Counted from the first letter of the stretch, positions 7,427 through 16,912 are shown. The stretch: DNA of 55,108 nt from Bacteroidales bacterium (GCA_023231065.1 JALNWE010000015.1:1-55108); one strand, 5' to 3'. Program-made: numbers and translations. Notes: generated by a model not told the origin, from the sequence alone.

Positions 7427-8659
7427 ATGGACCAAATATCAAAAATTTATTTAAAACCAGGAAAAGAAGCTGCCATCAGGCGATTCCATCCCTGGATATT
7501 CTCCGGCGCTATTCAAAGGATAGAGGGCAATCCAAGGGAAGGGGATTTGGTGACCGTACTCTCTTTCACTCAACACTTTATGGCGATTGGCCATTATTTT
7601 ACCGGTTCCATTGCAGTTAAGATTTTTTCATTTAAAGAGGTTGCCATTGACGCATCTTTTTGGAAAGCCAAACTAAAAAAGGCTTATGGGCTCCGGCGCC
7701 AATTGGGATTGGCAGGGTCGCCACACGATAATGCCTACCGGTTGGTTTTTTCGGAAGGGGATGGCTTGCCGGGACTTATCATCGATTATTATAACGGGAT
7801 CGCGGTTATCCAGGCCCATTCCACCGGAATGCACAGGTTGACGGATGTTTTTATTGAGGGGCTCCGGGAGATATATGGCGAACAACTGAAAGCCGTTTAT
7901 GATAAAAGCTGTGAAACCCTGAAAATGAAATCTTTCACATCTTCCATGCCCCAATCGGGATCAGCTGGGCAGTATCCGCTATCCGTCATCCGCGATCAAT
8001 ACCTTCTTGATCAGCCCCAAACAGGGGAGATCCTTGAGACCGGTCATCGGTTTAAGATCGATTGGGAAAGGGGACAAAAAACTGGATTTTTCCTGGATCA
8101 GCGCGGCAACCGTATGTTTGCTCAATTCTATGCAAAGAATAGAAAGGTATTGAACCTTTTTTGTTATTCAGGCGCTTTTTCGGTCTATGCTTTAAAGGGA
8201 GGGGCCAGGCTGGTACACTCGGTCGATAGCTCTAAACTGGCCTGTGAATGGGCTGAGGAAAATTTCCGGATCAACGGGTTTGATCCGGAAATACATCCTA
8301 TTTTTGTGATGGATGCAAAAAAATACCTGACGGAAACTGCCGAAAGGTACGATATGATAATTCTTGACCCCCCTGCCTTTGCAAAAACCCATGCAGTAAC
8401 CAACAACGCTTTGCATGCCTATATTTATATCAATGCTGCCGCGATAAGGTTAATGAACCCGGGTGGGATATTATTTACCTTTTCCTGCTCACAGGCCATC
8501 ACGCGGGAAGTATTCACTTCAGCCATCCTGTCGGCTGCCCTGGAAGCAGGCAGGAATGTCAGAATTCTGCATAGGCTCTCGCAGGGGCCCGATCATCCGG
8601 TAAGCATTTTTAATCCGGAAGGGGAGTACCTGAAAGGATTAATTTTGATTGTTGACTGA
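7427..8659 (+). CDS. RlmI-family SAM-dependent rRNA methyltransferase
   Basis: Class I SAM-dependent RNA methyltransferase with an N-terminal PUA domain (residues 1-~75, KIYLKPGKEAAIRRFHPWIFSG). A central RlmI-type region follows (DNAYRLVFSEGDGLPGLIID), then a Rossmann methyltransferase domain (KTGFFLDQRGNR, VLNLFCYSGAFSVYALKGGA near 245, and the catalytic-loop motif LDPPAFAKT near 325). E. coli RlmI makes m5C in 23S rRNA, and this whole-domain resemblance supports rRNA cytosine methylation. The exact target base is not readable. A Cys in the FTFSCS motif near 355 fits the m5C methyltransferase nucleophile. Length 410 aa is usual. The aminotransferase follows after 38 nt. Confidence 0.88.
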   Translation: MDQISKIYLKPGKEAAIRRFHPWIFSGAIQRIEGNPREGDLVTVLSFTQHFMAIGHYFTGSIAVKIFSFKEVAIDASFWKAKLKKAYGLRRQLGLAGSPHDNAYRLVFSEGDGLPGLIIDYYNGIAVIQAHSTGMHRLTDVFIEGLREIYGEQLKAVYDKSCETLKMKSFTSSMPQSGSAGQYPLSVIRDQYLLDQPQTGEILETGHRFKIDWERGQKTGFFLDQRGNRMFAQFYAKNRKVLNLFCYSGAFSVYALKGGARLVHSVDSSKLACEWAEENFRINGFDPEIHPIFVMDAKKYLTETAERYDMIILDPPAFAKTHAVTNNALHAYIYINAAAIRLMNPGGILFTFSCSQAITREVFTSAILSAALEAGRNVRILHRLSQGPDHPVSIFNPEGEYLKGLILIVD

Positions 8660-8697
8660 CCCACTTTTTTTAAACTCGTACTCTTGAAAAACCAAAT

Positions 8698-9906
8698 ATG
8701 ATTTCACCTGATCATCCCAAAGCATCAGTATATGCTTCCCTCTGGCCTCTTGACCCTGAGGCTGTTTATCTTAATCATGGTTCCTTTGGCGCTTGTCCAC
8801 GGTTTATTTTGCAAAAACAATCTGAATACCGCACTATGCTCGAAAGTCACCCAATCCGTTTCCTGATAAGGGAAATGCCGGATCTTTTAGAGCGGTCGCG
8901 CCGGAAGGTTGCAGCTTTCGTCCATGCTTCTCCAGATGATGTTGTTTTTGTGCATAATGCCACTGCTGCCGTTAATACGGTCTTTCGCTCCCTGACTTTT
9001 CACGCGGGCGATGAAATCCTGATCACAAACCATATCTATGGGGCCTGTAAACGGTTACTGGAATTTATCTGTGAACAGTCGGGCGCGGTACTGGCCGAAG
9101 CCAGGTACGACTTCCCGATATCCTCACCGGATCTGATCGTTGAAGCTGTTTTGAATAAGGTAACAACCCGAACCAGGATTGCACTGATCGACCACATCAC
9201 ATCGGCTACCGGTATCATTCAGCCGGTAGAAAGGATCGTGAAAGAATTGGACACCCGCGGAATTGATACCATGGTTGACGGGGCCCATACTATCGGAAGC
9301 ATTCCCCTGAACATGAACGAAATTGGGGCCTCCTATTATACCGCCAATTGCCACAAATGGTTGTGCTCTCCCAAAAGCGCGGCAATCCTGGTCGTGCGCC
9401 ATGATAAACAGAAAGGGATCGTCCCGCTTGTTATCAGCCATGCAGGCCACAATGCTGTTCCTTTCCCTGAAAGGTTTTACTGGCCCGGAACAGCAGACTT
9501 TACCCCTGCTATCTGTGTTGGTGATGCCATTGATTATCTGGCTACTTTATTGCCCGGCGGATGGCCGGCCATCATGAAACGGAATCATGATTTATGTATC
9601 CATGGGAGGAATTTGCTATGTCAGGCCCTGGAAATCGATCCTCCCTGCCCTGACATCTTTCTGGCCTCCATGGCTACTGTCCCCATACCCAACCCACCGG
9701 AAATTTCCATCCCTGATTACAAAGGGATCGAACCGCTTCAGGATTTTTTATTCCAACATTTCAACCTGGAAGTCCCGGTATTATATTGGTCAACCCCTCC
9801 GCGAAGATTTTTACGGATCTCTTCCCAACTCTATAATTCACCGGAACAATATTCATTTTTAGCGGAAAAATTACGCTTTTCCCTGGCACGCGAAAACGGA
9901 AAGTGA
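8698..9906 (+). CDS. Class V aminotransferase (isopenicillin-N-epimerase-like)
   Basis: PLP-dependent fold type I enzyme of the class V group, close to proteins annotated as isopenicillin N epimerase or cysteine-desulfurase-like. Seen: VYLNHGSFGACP near the N-terminus, VVFVHNATAAVNTVFRS (phosphate-binding region), VDGAHTIGSIPLNM with the PLP-contacting Asp, and NCHKWLCSPK with the Schiff-base Lys at about residue 220. The C-terminal YWSTPPRRFLRISSQLYN is typical of the family. Length 402 aa is normal. The true substrate is unknown; beta-lactam epimerisation is only a family label. Confidence 0.82.
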   Translation: MISPDHPKASVYASLWPLDPEAVYLNHGSFGACPRFILQKQSEYRTMLESHPIRFLIREMPDLLERSRRKVAAFVHASPDDVVFVHNATAAVNTVFRSLTFHAGDEILITNHIYGACKRLLEFICEQSGAVLAEARYDFPISSPDLIVEAVLNKVTTRTRIALIDHITSATGIIQPVERIVKELDTRGIDTMVDGAHTIGSIPLNMNEIGASYYTANCHKWLCSPKSAAILVVRHDKQKGIVPLVISHAGHNAVPFPERFYWPGTADFTPAICVGDAIDYLATLLPGGWPAIMKRNHDLCIHGRNLLCQALEIDPPCPDIFLASMATVPIPNPPEISIPDYKGIEPLQDFLFQHFNLEVPVLYWSTPPRRFLRISSQLYNSPEQYSFLAEKLRFSLARENGK

Positions 9907-9918
9907 AATCATATTCTA

Positions 9919-9926
9919 TATCTTTG
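9919..9926 (+). promoter_or_regulatory. Putative promoter -7 box for the kinase/regulator pair
   Basis: TATCTTTG (TAnnTTTG) ends four bases before the ATG at 9931. Transcription would start at or next to the first codon, so the mRNA would be leaderless or use the second in-frame ATG at 9937. Confidence 0.45.
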
Positions 9927-9930
9927 TTCT

Positions 9931-11457
9931 ATGCGGATGGATGCGAAACCCAATGTTCTTGTTGTTGACGACCTGGAATTGAATGTTTCCTATCTGGAAG
10001 AAGTTATCAGGCCATTGAATGTTAATATCATAACCGCCTTGTCGGGAAAAGAAGCCCTTCAGAAAATCCGCGGGATTGAACTTGCCCTGGCGCTGATTGA
10101 CGTTCAGATGCCTGAGATGGACGGTTTAGAACTGGCTTCCATTATCAATGCTGACCGGACCCGCGATCTTTTGCCGATCATCTTTGTGACCGCGCATGCA
10201 TATAACGAGTTTCACCTGGATAAATATTATGAATCGGGGATCATTGATTTTATTATTAAACCTTTCCAACGTTCAGTCCTGTTAAGTAAAATAAAAATCC
10301 TGTTGGAATTGCACCGTCAAAAAATCCGGATCAGGGAATCAGAAAGGATATACAGAACACTTCTGAATGCTTCCCCCGAAGGGATCATTATCATGGACCT
10401 GAACGGTGAAATCAACGAAATATCCGAGATGACGTTGAAAATCTTCGGTATTACCAATAAAAATGAATTTATCGGGAAACATATTCATTGCTTGTTCCCG
10501 CCTGAAGAACATACGCGTCTCATGGAGGTGATGGGAAGAACAAGACTTGACGGCCTTACCCAGAATATTGAATTTATTTTAACGAAAGCGGATCAATCAC
10601 AATTCATCAGCGAGATCAGCATGAAACTAATTCAGGAGGAAGGTCAGATCCCGGGAGCTTTCATGGCTATAATAAGGAATATTTCGTCCCGGAAAAAAAT
10701 GGAGCAACAGCTTATTCATACGGAAAGATTGGCCAGTCTGGGAGAAATGGCTGCCGGAATTGCCCATGAAATCAATCAGCCCTTGAATACCATTTCCCTT
10801 GGACTTGAAAACTTGTTCATCGAGATCAAAAAAAACAAAACCATTGATGAGGTTTATTTACTCCGTAAAGCCAATAAAATTTTTGACAATATTGCAAGAC
10901 TGGATTATATTATCGATCACATACGGACATTTTCGAGAAGTAACGATGGGGACGTCCTTTCCAATTTCAATGTCAATGAAAGCATCCGCGAAGGCGTGTC
11001 GATGATTTCGGGACAATTTGTCCATAAAGGGATCGAACTGATTCCCCATTTTGATGAAAACATACAACCTGTATTAGGGAACTCTTATAAATTGGAACAG
11101 GTTATTATCAATCTCCTGATTAATGCCAAAGACGCTCTCGAAGAAAAACAAAAATACCTGAAAAGGGATTTTCAAAAAATAATTGAAATCACAAGTTATC
11201 AGAAGGAAAATTCAATTTTTATCGAGGTGAAAGATAATGGGATTGGTATCAAACCCGATCTCCTTGATAAAGTCATTATTCCTTTTTATACCACCAAGGA
11301 GGCTGGCAAAGGCACCGGGCTGGGACTCTCCATTTCGTTTGGCATTATCAACGAGATGAATGGCAACATCGATATAAAAAGCGAATGGTCCGTCGGGACT
11401 ATGATTCAGATCATGATACCAGTCGTTTTTAAAGAAGGGAATGAAAGCCATGAATAA
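9931..11457 (+). CDS. Soluble sensor kinase: receiver-PAS-HisKA-HATPase
   Basis: Two-component sensor kinase of 508 aa without membrane segments. Residues ~5-125 are a receiver domain (VLVVDDLELN, phospho-Asp near 57 in ALIDVQMPEMDG, KPF near 110). Residues ~140-255 are a PAS domain, then HisKA with the phosphorylated His near 279 (GIAHEINQPLNT), then an HATPase (NLLINAKDALE, KDNGIGI, GKGTGLGLSIS). The Q in HEINQPLN is typical of NtrB/DctB-like kinases. It overlaps the next gene, an NtrC-type activator, so they are a cognate pair. The N-terminal receiver suggests that another kinase feeds into it. I infer that this pair controls the surface-protein cluster downstream (13046-19547). Confidence 0.9.
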   Translation: MRMDAKPNVLVVDDLELNVSYLEEVIRPLNVNIITALSGKEALQKIRGIELALALIDVQMPEMDGLELASIINADRTRDLLPIIFVTAHAYNEFHLDKYYESGIIDFIIKPFQRSVLLSKIKILLELHRQKIRIRESERIYRTLLNASPEGIIIMDLNGEINEISEMTLKIFGITNKNEFIGKHIHCLFPPEEHTRLMEVMGRTRLDGLTQNIEFILTKADQSQFISEISMKLIQEEGQIPGAFMAIIRNISSRKKMEQQLIHTERLASLGEMAAGIAHEINQPLNTISLGLENLFIEIKKNKTIDEVYLLRKANKIFDNIARLDYIIDHIRTFSRSNDGDVLSNFNVNESIREGVSMISGQFVHKGIELIPHFDENIQPVLGNSYKLEQVIINLLINAKDALEEKQKYLKRDFQKIIEITSYQKENSIFIEVKDNGIGIKPDLLDKVIIPFYTTKEAGKGTGLGLSISFGIINEMNGNIDIKSEWSVGTMIQIMIPVVFKEGNESHE

Positions 11458-12838
11458 CCTGAAAGTCTTGATCCTTGATGATGAAAAGCAGTTTACAGAG
11501 GAGTTGGCCGAATTCTTCCGGAATACGGGTTTTGAAGCCTTGATCGCCAATACCGGCGAAGAAGGATTTGCAATACTGAAAAGGGAAGCCATTGATTTAC
11601 TGATCCTGGATGTCAGGTTACCCGGGATCAATGGCCTGGATATTTTAAAAATGGTCAAATCGACTTATCCGGGGCTGGAAGTCATCATTGTATCGGCTCA
11701 TGGGGATATGGATACGGTAATCAGGGCCATGCGGCTTGGGGCTTTGGATTATCTGAGAAAACCTTTCCGGATCATGGATATCCAGATCGCGATCGAACGG
11801 ACTGAAAAATTTCTTCTTCTCCACCAGCAGATCAAACAAATGGAAGAAAAAAATTCGTTGATATCCAAAAACCTGGAGGAAAAAATTGATCGTCATCTGA
11901 TCGGTGCCAGCCCACAGATATTAGAAGTCCTTGATCTCGCCTTCAAAGTGGCAAATTTTCCCGACACCAATATCCTGATCACCGGCGAAAGTGGCACCGG
12001 AAAGGAGAATATTGCGCGGATCATCCATTTTTCAAGTAACCGGAAAGATAATCTGTTATATACAGTCAATAGCAGTTCCATCACCGATTCCTTAATGGAA
12101 AGTGAATTTTTTGGTCATAAAAAAGGGTCCTTCACCGGAGCTGCTACTGATAAAAAGGGTTTTTTTGAAATTTGTGATCATGGGACCCTTTTCCTAGATG
12201 AAATTGCAGATATGCCTCTGACCCTCCAGGCAAAAGTCTTGCGCGCAATCGAAGAGAAAAAGATTACGCGGGTAGGGGATACCCAGCAAATTTCTACCGA
12301 TTTCAGGATCATTTCTGCTACTAACCATGAACTGGATACACTGGTTGACGAAAAAAAATTCCGGCTTGACCTTTTACACCGGTTGAACACCCTGCACATT
12401 CACATTCCGCCCTTACGGGAACGAACCGATGACATTGAACCTCTTTTGTATTATTTTACGGAGGATTTCTCACGGAAATTCAATCAGCAAATACCCCGGA
12501 TTGAGAAAGAAGTCATCCGGCAATTGAAGAAATATGAATTTCCCGGTAATGTCAGGGAACTTAAAAATATGACCGAACGCGCTGTCATCCTTGCCAAAGG
12601 TAATACGCTGAGCATCGATGATTTCCCGGTAAAAAGCAAACCGGTAACCGCCAACCTGCCAAATCCTGCTTCAATGAACCTGGAGAAAAATGAGACTGAG
12701 ATAATCCGTAAAGCCCTTCAGTCGAGTGATTTTAATCAAAAAACAGCAGCCATGGTCCTGGGTATAAGCCGCGATGCCCTGATCCGTAAAATGAAAAAAT
12801 ACAATATCCGGATCAAACGGAACGAAGATCCTTCCTGA
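11450..12838 (+). CDS. NtrC-family sigma-54-dependent response regulator
   Basis: Enhancer-binding activator of sigma-54 RNA polymerase. Domains: receiver (DDEKQF, phospho-Asp about residue 54 in LLILDVRLPGINGLD, KPF); AAA+ domain with Walker A GESGTGKEN near 179, the sigma-54 contact loop GSFTGA near 226 (Ser for the more usual Ala), Walker B GTLFLDEIADM; C-terminal Fis-type helix-turn-helix (NQKTAAMVLGISRDALIRKM). The ATG at 11450 gives an 8-nt overlap with the kinase; one at 11441 is also possible. A sigma-54 promoter match and an upstream palindrome lie just after this gene, before the HYR-protein gene, and are the obvious target. Confidence 0.92.
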   Translation: MNNLKVLILDDEKQFTEELAEFFRNTGFEALIANTGEEGFAILKREAIDLLILDVRLPGINGLDILKMVKSTYPGLEVIIVSAHGDMDTVIRAMRLGALDYLRKPFRIMDIQIAIERTEKFLLLHQQIKQMEEKNSLISKNLEEKIDRHLIGASPQILEVLDLAFKVANFPDTNILITGESGTGKENIARIIHFSSNRKDNLLYTVNSSSITDSLMESEFFGHKKGSFTGAATDKKGFFEICDHGTLFLDEIADMPLTLQAKVLRAIEEKKITRVGDTQQISTDFRIISATNHELDTLVDEKKFRLDLLHRLNTLHIHIPPLRERTDDIEPLLYYFTEDFSRKFNQQIPRIEKEVIRQLKKYEFPGNVRELKNMTERAVILAKGNTLSIDDFPVKSKPVTANLPNPASMNLEKNETEIIRKALQSSDFNQKTAAMVLGISRDALIRKMKKYNIRIKRNEDPS

Positions 12839-12841
12839 AAG

Positions 12842-12861
12842 CGCACAGATGTGCGATTTTT
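12842..12861 (+). terminator. Short hairpin with T-tract; may double as an inverted-repeat site
   Basis: CGCACA and TGTGCG form an inverted repeat two bases apart, followed by ATTTTTC. It sits 3 nt after the regulator stop codon and probably terminates the kinase/regulator transcript. Since it lies about 135 bp upstream of the sigma-54 promoter, it could also be a protein-binding palindrome. Confidence 0.55.
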
Positions 12862-12875
12862 CATTGATTTTTTAA

Positions 12876-12888
12876 CAGATTTAATCTG
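12876..12888. promoter_or_regulatory. Palindrome, candidate enhancer site
   Basis: CAGATTTAATCTG is a perfect 13-nt palindrome about 110 bp upstream of the sigma-54 -24 element. This is the usual distance for binding sites of NtrC-type activators, and such an activator is encoded immediately upstream. Its role is inferred from position only. Confidence 0.35.
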
Positions 12889-12984
12889 ATCCCGTCCTCC
12901 CCAAAACAGGAAGGTTTTTTTTTTCGTTGCCATTCCCCTCAAAACAAGAGCTTAAGGAGAAGGGCGCCTCATTAAAACAAACAC

Positions 12985-13001
12985 CCGGCATACCGTTTGC
13001 A
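12985..13001 (+). promoter_or_regulatory. Candidate sigma-54 promoter (-24/-12)
   Basis: The sequence shows GGCA then, six bases later, TTGCA. GG (12987-12988) and GC (12999-13000) are exactly 10 nt apart, the invariant spacing of sigma-54 promoters. Against the consensus TGGCAC-N5-TTGCA it deviates at the first T and the last C of the -24 block. Transcription would start near 13012, giving a leader of about 34 nt before the ATG at 13046. I found no equally good match in the other intergenic regions that I checked. Confidence 0.6.
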
Positions 13002-13045
13002 TTACTGGTCCCCGGAAAGTATGCTTTATCCTTTTTATCCTTCAA

Positions 13046-15781
13046 ATGAAAAACATTCTCACAGGGAGATTGAATATCCGTTCCATTATTATCCTTATTC
13101 AGGTAATACTGGTTTTTCATGCGAATGGGCAACTTCTGACATATCAAGGTATTTCAGGAACAGAGGGGGGCGGGCCCCAGCCCGGTAGCCCTTATGGCCC
13201 CTGCACAATTATCTGTCCTGTTCCGGCGAATCCATACAGCGCTGATCATTCAGCGTGTACTGCACTCCTTGGTTTCGAAGCAATCGCTTCTCCAATATGC
13301 GGAGAGGTCGTGGTCAAATATTATATCGGTCCCACTGAAATAGTATTCCCTTATTCCTTTCCGGTCGGTGTCACAAGGGTAAGGGCAGTGGCATTACCTG
13401 GTGTTGAATGTACCTTCGATGTTGAAGTTATTGATGATCAAAAACCGTCTATCACTTGTCCGGCGAAAATAATAACAACAAATGATTTGAACCAGTGCTC
13501 CGCATTGGTTGTTGTTCCCAATCCATCATTCAATGATAACTGTATGGTTACGCGGCTTGTCTGGGCAATGACCGGGGCCACGGTTGCTTCTTCTCCGGCC
13601 GAAGGGATCAATTTTGTAGGGACATATTCATTTAATGTAGGGACCACACTGGTGACCTATACGGCAACTGATGCATCAGGAAATCATGCTTCATGCAGCT
13701 TCACGGTAAAAGTCAACGATATTGCCCAGCCAGCCCTGACCTGTCCTCCAGGAAGCCCATTTATGAAAGGCACCATTCCCGGAGGATGTTATTATCTGGT
13801 TCAGGGGACTGAATTTGATCCGGTTTTTTCTGACAATTGTCCGGGAACTACCATCCTGAATAATTTCAATTATACAAATACATTAAAGGATGCCCATTTG
13901 CCGGTAGGATCAAATATTATCACCTGGACTGCTACGGATCCATCCGGATTGATCAAAACCTGTAGCATTACTATAAATGTGCAGGATGATGATCCACCAG
14001 TCATAGAATGCCCTCCTGATATTACGGTCCCCTGTCCGGATAACATTCCCGAACCTGATGTTAGTCTGGTTTCAGCGACGGATAACTGTAGTTCGGTAAC
14101 CATTACGCATCTGAGCGATAATTTTGTAGGACTGGGGGATAAACCAGGATTTTGCCCGACCTCTGTTGAGCGGATCTATCTGGCCACTGACGGCGCCGGG
14201 AATACATCGACCTGCCTTCAGGTCATTACTGTAGCCGGAGAATGCGGATGTGTTATTTGCCAATCGGCGGTACCCCATTTTTATGTTAACCTGACTGGAA
14301 AATGCGATAGTACATGGATCAGCCCAAGCCTTTCCCGGACTGGCAAATGCTGTGAAGCAGCCGGTAGTGACCGGTGTATCTCTTTCTCAGTAAAAATGGA
14401 TCCGCATGCCATTGGATTTTATTTTCTCATTGACGGGGCCACGCCTTCCGGCCATTATGTCCGGGTTGATTGTGGGGACGAGATTCCCATGAACAACCTT
14501 ATTTGTATTCCACCTGACGGTAATTATCATACCATCACTTTTTGTAAACCGGGAAATAATGAAAATATCTATACAATTCATTCAATGTGCGGAATGACTT
14601 TTCCTGAAACAATTTTTACGCGGGAAGATTGTGGTACGACCGTGTCTATATCAGGAGTGGTTGAAAGCACAGTAACATGGACAGATATTACCGGCGGAGG
14701 GATTTATAACCGGTACCTTTCGTGTGATCATGCCTGTCTGGATCCGGTAATTACGCCCGACAGCTTAGCTCCTCCAATCATAAAATACCTGGTTTGCGGA
14801 GAAGTGGCGGGGAATCCATGTTCCCCTGGCGGGATTGTCTGTGATACGGTGATCGTTCATATCTTCCCCGATATAACTATTTCCATCTCTCCTGATCCTC
14901 CGACGTTTTGCGATTATTCTTCCGGAACGATCCATGCTTCGGTTTCTCCTTCGGACCGGTATGCTATTCAATGGTGGGATGGCCCTGATGGGACAGGCAG
15001 CGTTGTATCTACTTCTGATGACTTTACTCCTTCGGCGCCTGGTTTTTATTCAATCACGGTAGTAGATACTTCCAATACGCTTCCCTGTCAGAATGATACC
15101 CTGAATTTTGAGATCAATATAAATAATTGTGTACCAGTTTGTCCGGAACAATATCATTGCACCAGGAATGAGATAGTCACCCATACTACAATCAGTGAAT
15201 TTGTCGCGGCCGGGGGCCAGATCAATTTTCCTTGTTTTGTCCCTGAAGGAAATATCCTGTTGATCAGTGAATCCACTGATAATAACAGTTGCCCTGAAGT
15301 CATAATGCGGAAATACCAGATCTGGGATACTTGCGAAAATACGGATATATGCGTGGAGACCATAACCATTGATGATACGGTACCCCCGATGATCAATACG
15401 CCGGATACCGTCCATTGGTGTGTTATGGATATTGCGGAAGCGCATTGGGATGGCATAAGTGATATTACTCCGATCCGTCCTGACTGGTATACTTTTCATT
15501 CAGGGGATCATTCCCTGGATATTGATCCTTCGGCATTTAGCGATAATTGTACCCTCCCTGAGAACCTGATCCTTCACTGGCAAATTACGCTTGCCGGGGG
15601 TACGGAAATCACCGGTTCAGGCCAGATTTCAACCTATCCTGCTGACATTCATTTTTTATTGGGCGATAATCCCATTGTTTTCTGGCTTGAAGATCAATGC
15701 GGCAATCTGACCCCTCCCGGGAACCGACCGGTAATGACCATAAAGGTTCATGCCAGACCCGACATAATAAGAAATTTTTAA
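13046..15781 (+). CDS. Large secreted HYR-domain protein
   Basis: Secreted protein of 911 aa. A signal peptide (hydrophobic IIILIQVILVFHANGQ) is followed by Ig-like HYR modules. At least three are clear (residues ~130-225, ~225-315, ~315-400), each with the pattern ITCP ... DNC ... GxxxVTYTATDASGNxxxCSFTVxV. A Cys-rich middle follows (GECGCVICQ, TGKCCEAAGSDRC), then Ig-like repeats and a last DNC-containing module ending IKVHARPDIIRNF. HYR domains are adhesion modules of extracellular proteins. No type A or B T9SS sorting domain is seen at the C-terminus, which is odd for this setting. It may be exported with the partner proteins downstream. It sits directly behind the sigma-54 promoter match and opens the cluster. 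Confidence 0.82.
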   Translation: MKNILTGRLNIRSIIILIQVILVFHANGQLLTYQGISGTEGGGPQPGSPYGPCTIICPVPANPYSADHSACTALLGFEAIASPICGEVVVKYYIGPTEIVFPYSFPVGVTRVRAVALPGVECTFDVEVIDDQKPSITCPAKIITTNDLNQCSALVVVPNPSFNDNCMVTRLVWAMTGATVASSPAEGINFVGTYSFNVGTTLVTYTATDASGNHASCSFTVKVNDIAQPALTCPPGSPFMKGTIPGGCYYLVQGTEFDPVFSDNCPGTTILNNFNYTNTLKDAHLPVGSNIITWTATDPSGLIKTCSITINVQDDDPPVIECPPDITVPCPDNIPEPDVSLVSATDNCSSVTITHLSDNFVGLGDKPGFCPTSVERIYLATDGAGNTSTCLQVITVAGECGCVICQSAVPHFYVNLTGKCDSTWISPSLSRTGKCCEAAGSDRCISFSVKMDPHAIGFYFLIDGATPSGHYVRVDCGDEIPMNNLICIPPDGNYHTITFCKPGNNENIYTIHSMCGMTFPETIFTREDCGTTVSISGVVESTVTWTDITGGGIYNRYLSCDHACLDPVITPDSLAPPIIKYLVCGEVAGNPCSPGGIVCDTVIVHIFPDITISISPDPPTFCDYSSGTIHASVSPSDRYAIQWWDGPDGTGSVVSTSDDFTPSAPGFYSITVVDTSNTLPCQNDTLNFEININNCVPVCPEQYHCTRNEIVTHTTISEFVAAGGQINFPCFVPEGNILLISESTDNNSCPEVIMRKYQIWDTCENTDICVETITIDDTVPPMINTPDTVHWCVMDIAEAHWDGISDITPIRPDWYTFHSGDHSLDIDPSAFSDNCTLPENLILHWQITLAGGTEITGSGQISTYPADIHFLLGDNPIVFWLEDQCGNLTPPGNRPVMTIKVHARPDIIRNF

Positions 15782-15904
15782 TTCTCATACTAAGTTAAAT
15801 ACAAAACCCAATGCCTATGAAACAAAAGAGAAAAAGGAATGAAAATTACTATCCAAAAACAAAAGTTTAAAAACTCATTAAAAATCCATTAACAAAATCT
15901 AAAA

Positions 15905-16912
15905 ATGAAAGCTATGAAAAAGCAACTATTACTCTTTATTTTGGTAATCTTTTCAGGATTTACCACGGTTTTCGGACAGACATGTACCGATGGTCCCCTT
16001 GCTCCTGCCGCCGGAACACCCTATAACTATACCGCCACGATCAGTGGCGCCGGTTATGATGGCGCCGGACCATTTACGTGGTATGTGACCAAAGACGTTA
16101 ATCTTCTCAGTGGCGTTTTTGTCCCCAATGATGGTGCGGAAATTATTGCCAGTGGGGCAGGCGCTTACAATACGCCAAACAACGGGGCCAATACCATCAC
16201 CATTGAATGGACCAGCCAGGCCATCGCCAATAACGTTCCGTATTACCTGGTTATTAAGTATTCACAGGCTAATTCAACTGCCAACCCTTCCTGTACTGCC
16301 ATGAACATGAAAGTATGGGAAATCCGGCCGATCAACAAGTTCCTCTTGGCTGTGAATCCCTTCTCCGGCGCAGTTGGCCAGGATGGTATTTACTGTGCGG
16401 CGGATATCACTGGAGCAGTAGTGAACGCGGGCGCATCCACGGTATCTTATACCTATGGATCGAATATTATCTATGCTGAAATCACCGCGTCAAAATACAC
16501 GGGTGCATGGACTCCTTCGTTTAAAATCACCGGAAACGATGCCGTTCAGACGATTGAAAGCGTAAGCTGGGATACCGATCCCGCGGGCGCTTATGCCAAC
16601 ACGACTACCCCTGGCGCCGGCGCCGGTGAGTTCGTATCCGTTAACAATGCAACAGCAGCTTACGATGGATCTGCCAAAATTTATGCTAAGATCGTACTCA
16701 ACAATAACTCCTTTGAAACCCTGGCCGATCTTCCGATCGCTGTTGCCGTTGATGGTGTCATTCCGGTAGCTTCAGGAAGTCCGTTACCCGATGTTATCTC
16801 AGATGCAGATTGTACACCTGAAGCAGTATTTGGGAAAAACACTACCCTTACGATCAAAGCTCGTCCTACAATTACACCTGGTGTTGGAACTTTCATGACC
16901 AAGAACCCGTAA
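15905..16912 (+). CDS. Secreted surface/structural protein of unknown family
   Basis: Secreted protein of 335 aa with a signal peptide (MKKQLLLFILVIFSGFTTVFGQ, from the second ATG at 15914; the first ATG is also usable). The mature part is rich in Ala, Gly, Asn, Thr and poor in Lys and Arg. It has almost no Cys and is predicted beta-rich, as in bacterial filament or sheath subunits. Residues ~55-140 (FTWYVTKDVN ... NTITIEWTSQ ... SCTAMNMKVWEI) align by eye with a domain in the next gene (YDWKIYTDYT ... AISVKWLKSG ... GCMNMKVGMVTV). It has no recognisable sorting domain. A very stable hairpin follows the gene. I infer an abundant extracellular component of the T9SS-dependent structure. Confidence 0.72.
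   Translation: MKAMKKQLLLFILVIFSGFTTVFGQTCTDGPLAPAAGTPYNYTATISGAGYDGAGPFTWYVTKDVNLLSGVFVPNDGAEIIASGAGAYNTPNNGANTITIEWTSQAIANNVPYYLVIKYSQANSTANPSCTAMNMKVWEIRPINKFLLAVNPFSGAVGQDGIYCAADITGAVVNAGASTVSYTYGSNIIYAEITASKYTGAWTPSFKITGNDAVQTIESVSWDTDPAGAYANTTTPGAGAGEFVSVNNATAAYDGSAKIYAKIVLNNNSFETLADLPIAVAVDGVIPVASGSPLPDVISDADCTPEAVFGKNTTLTIKARPTITPGVGTFMTKNP

Noticed and set aside
9931..11457. Nitrogen-regulation (NtrB/NtrC) assignment for the kinase/regulator pair
   Set aside because: The domain types match, but nothing nearby relates to nitrogen; the adjacent target is a surface-protein cluster.
15050..15499. 149-codon minus-strand frame inside the HYR gene
   Set aside because: Overlaps a strongly supported coding region with clear domains; basic, low-quality translation typical of an antisense frame.
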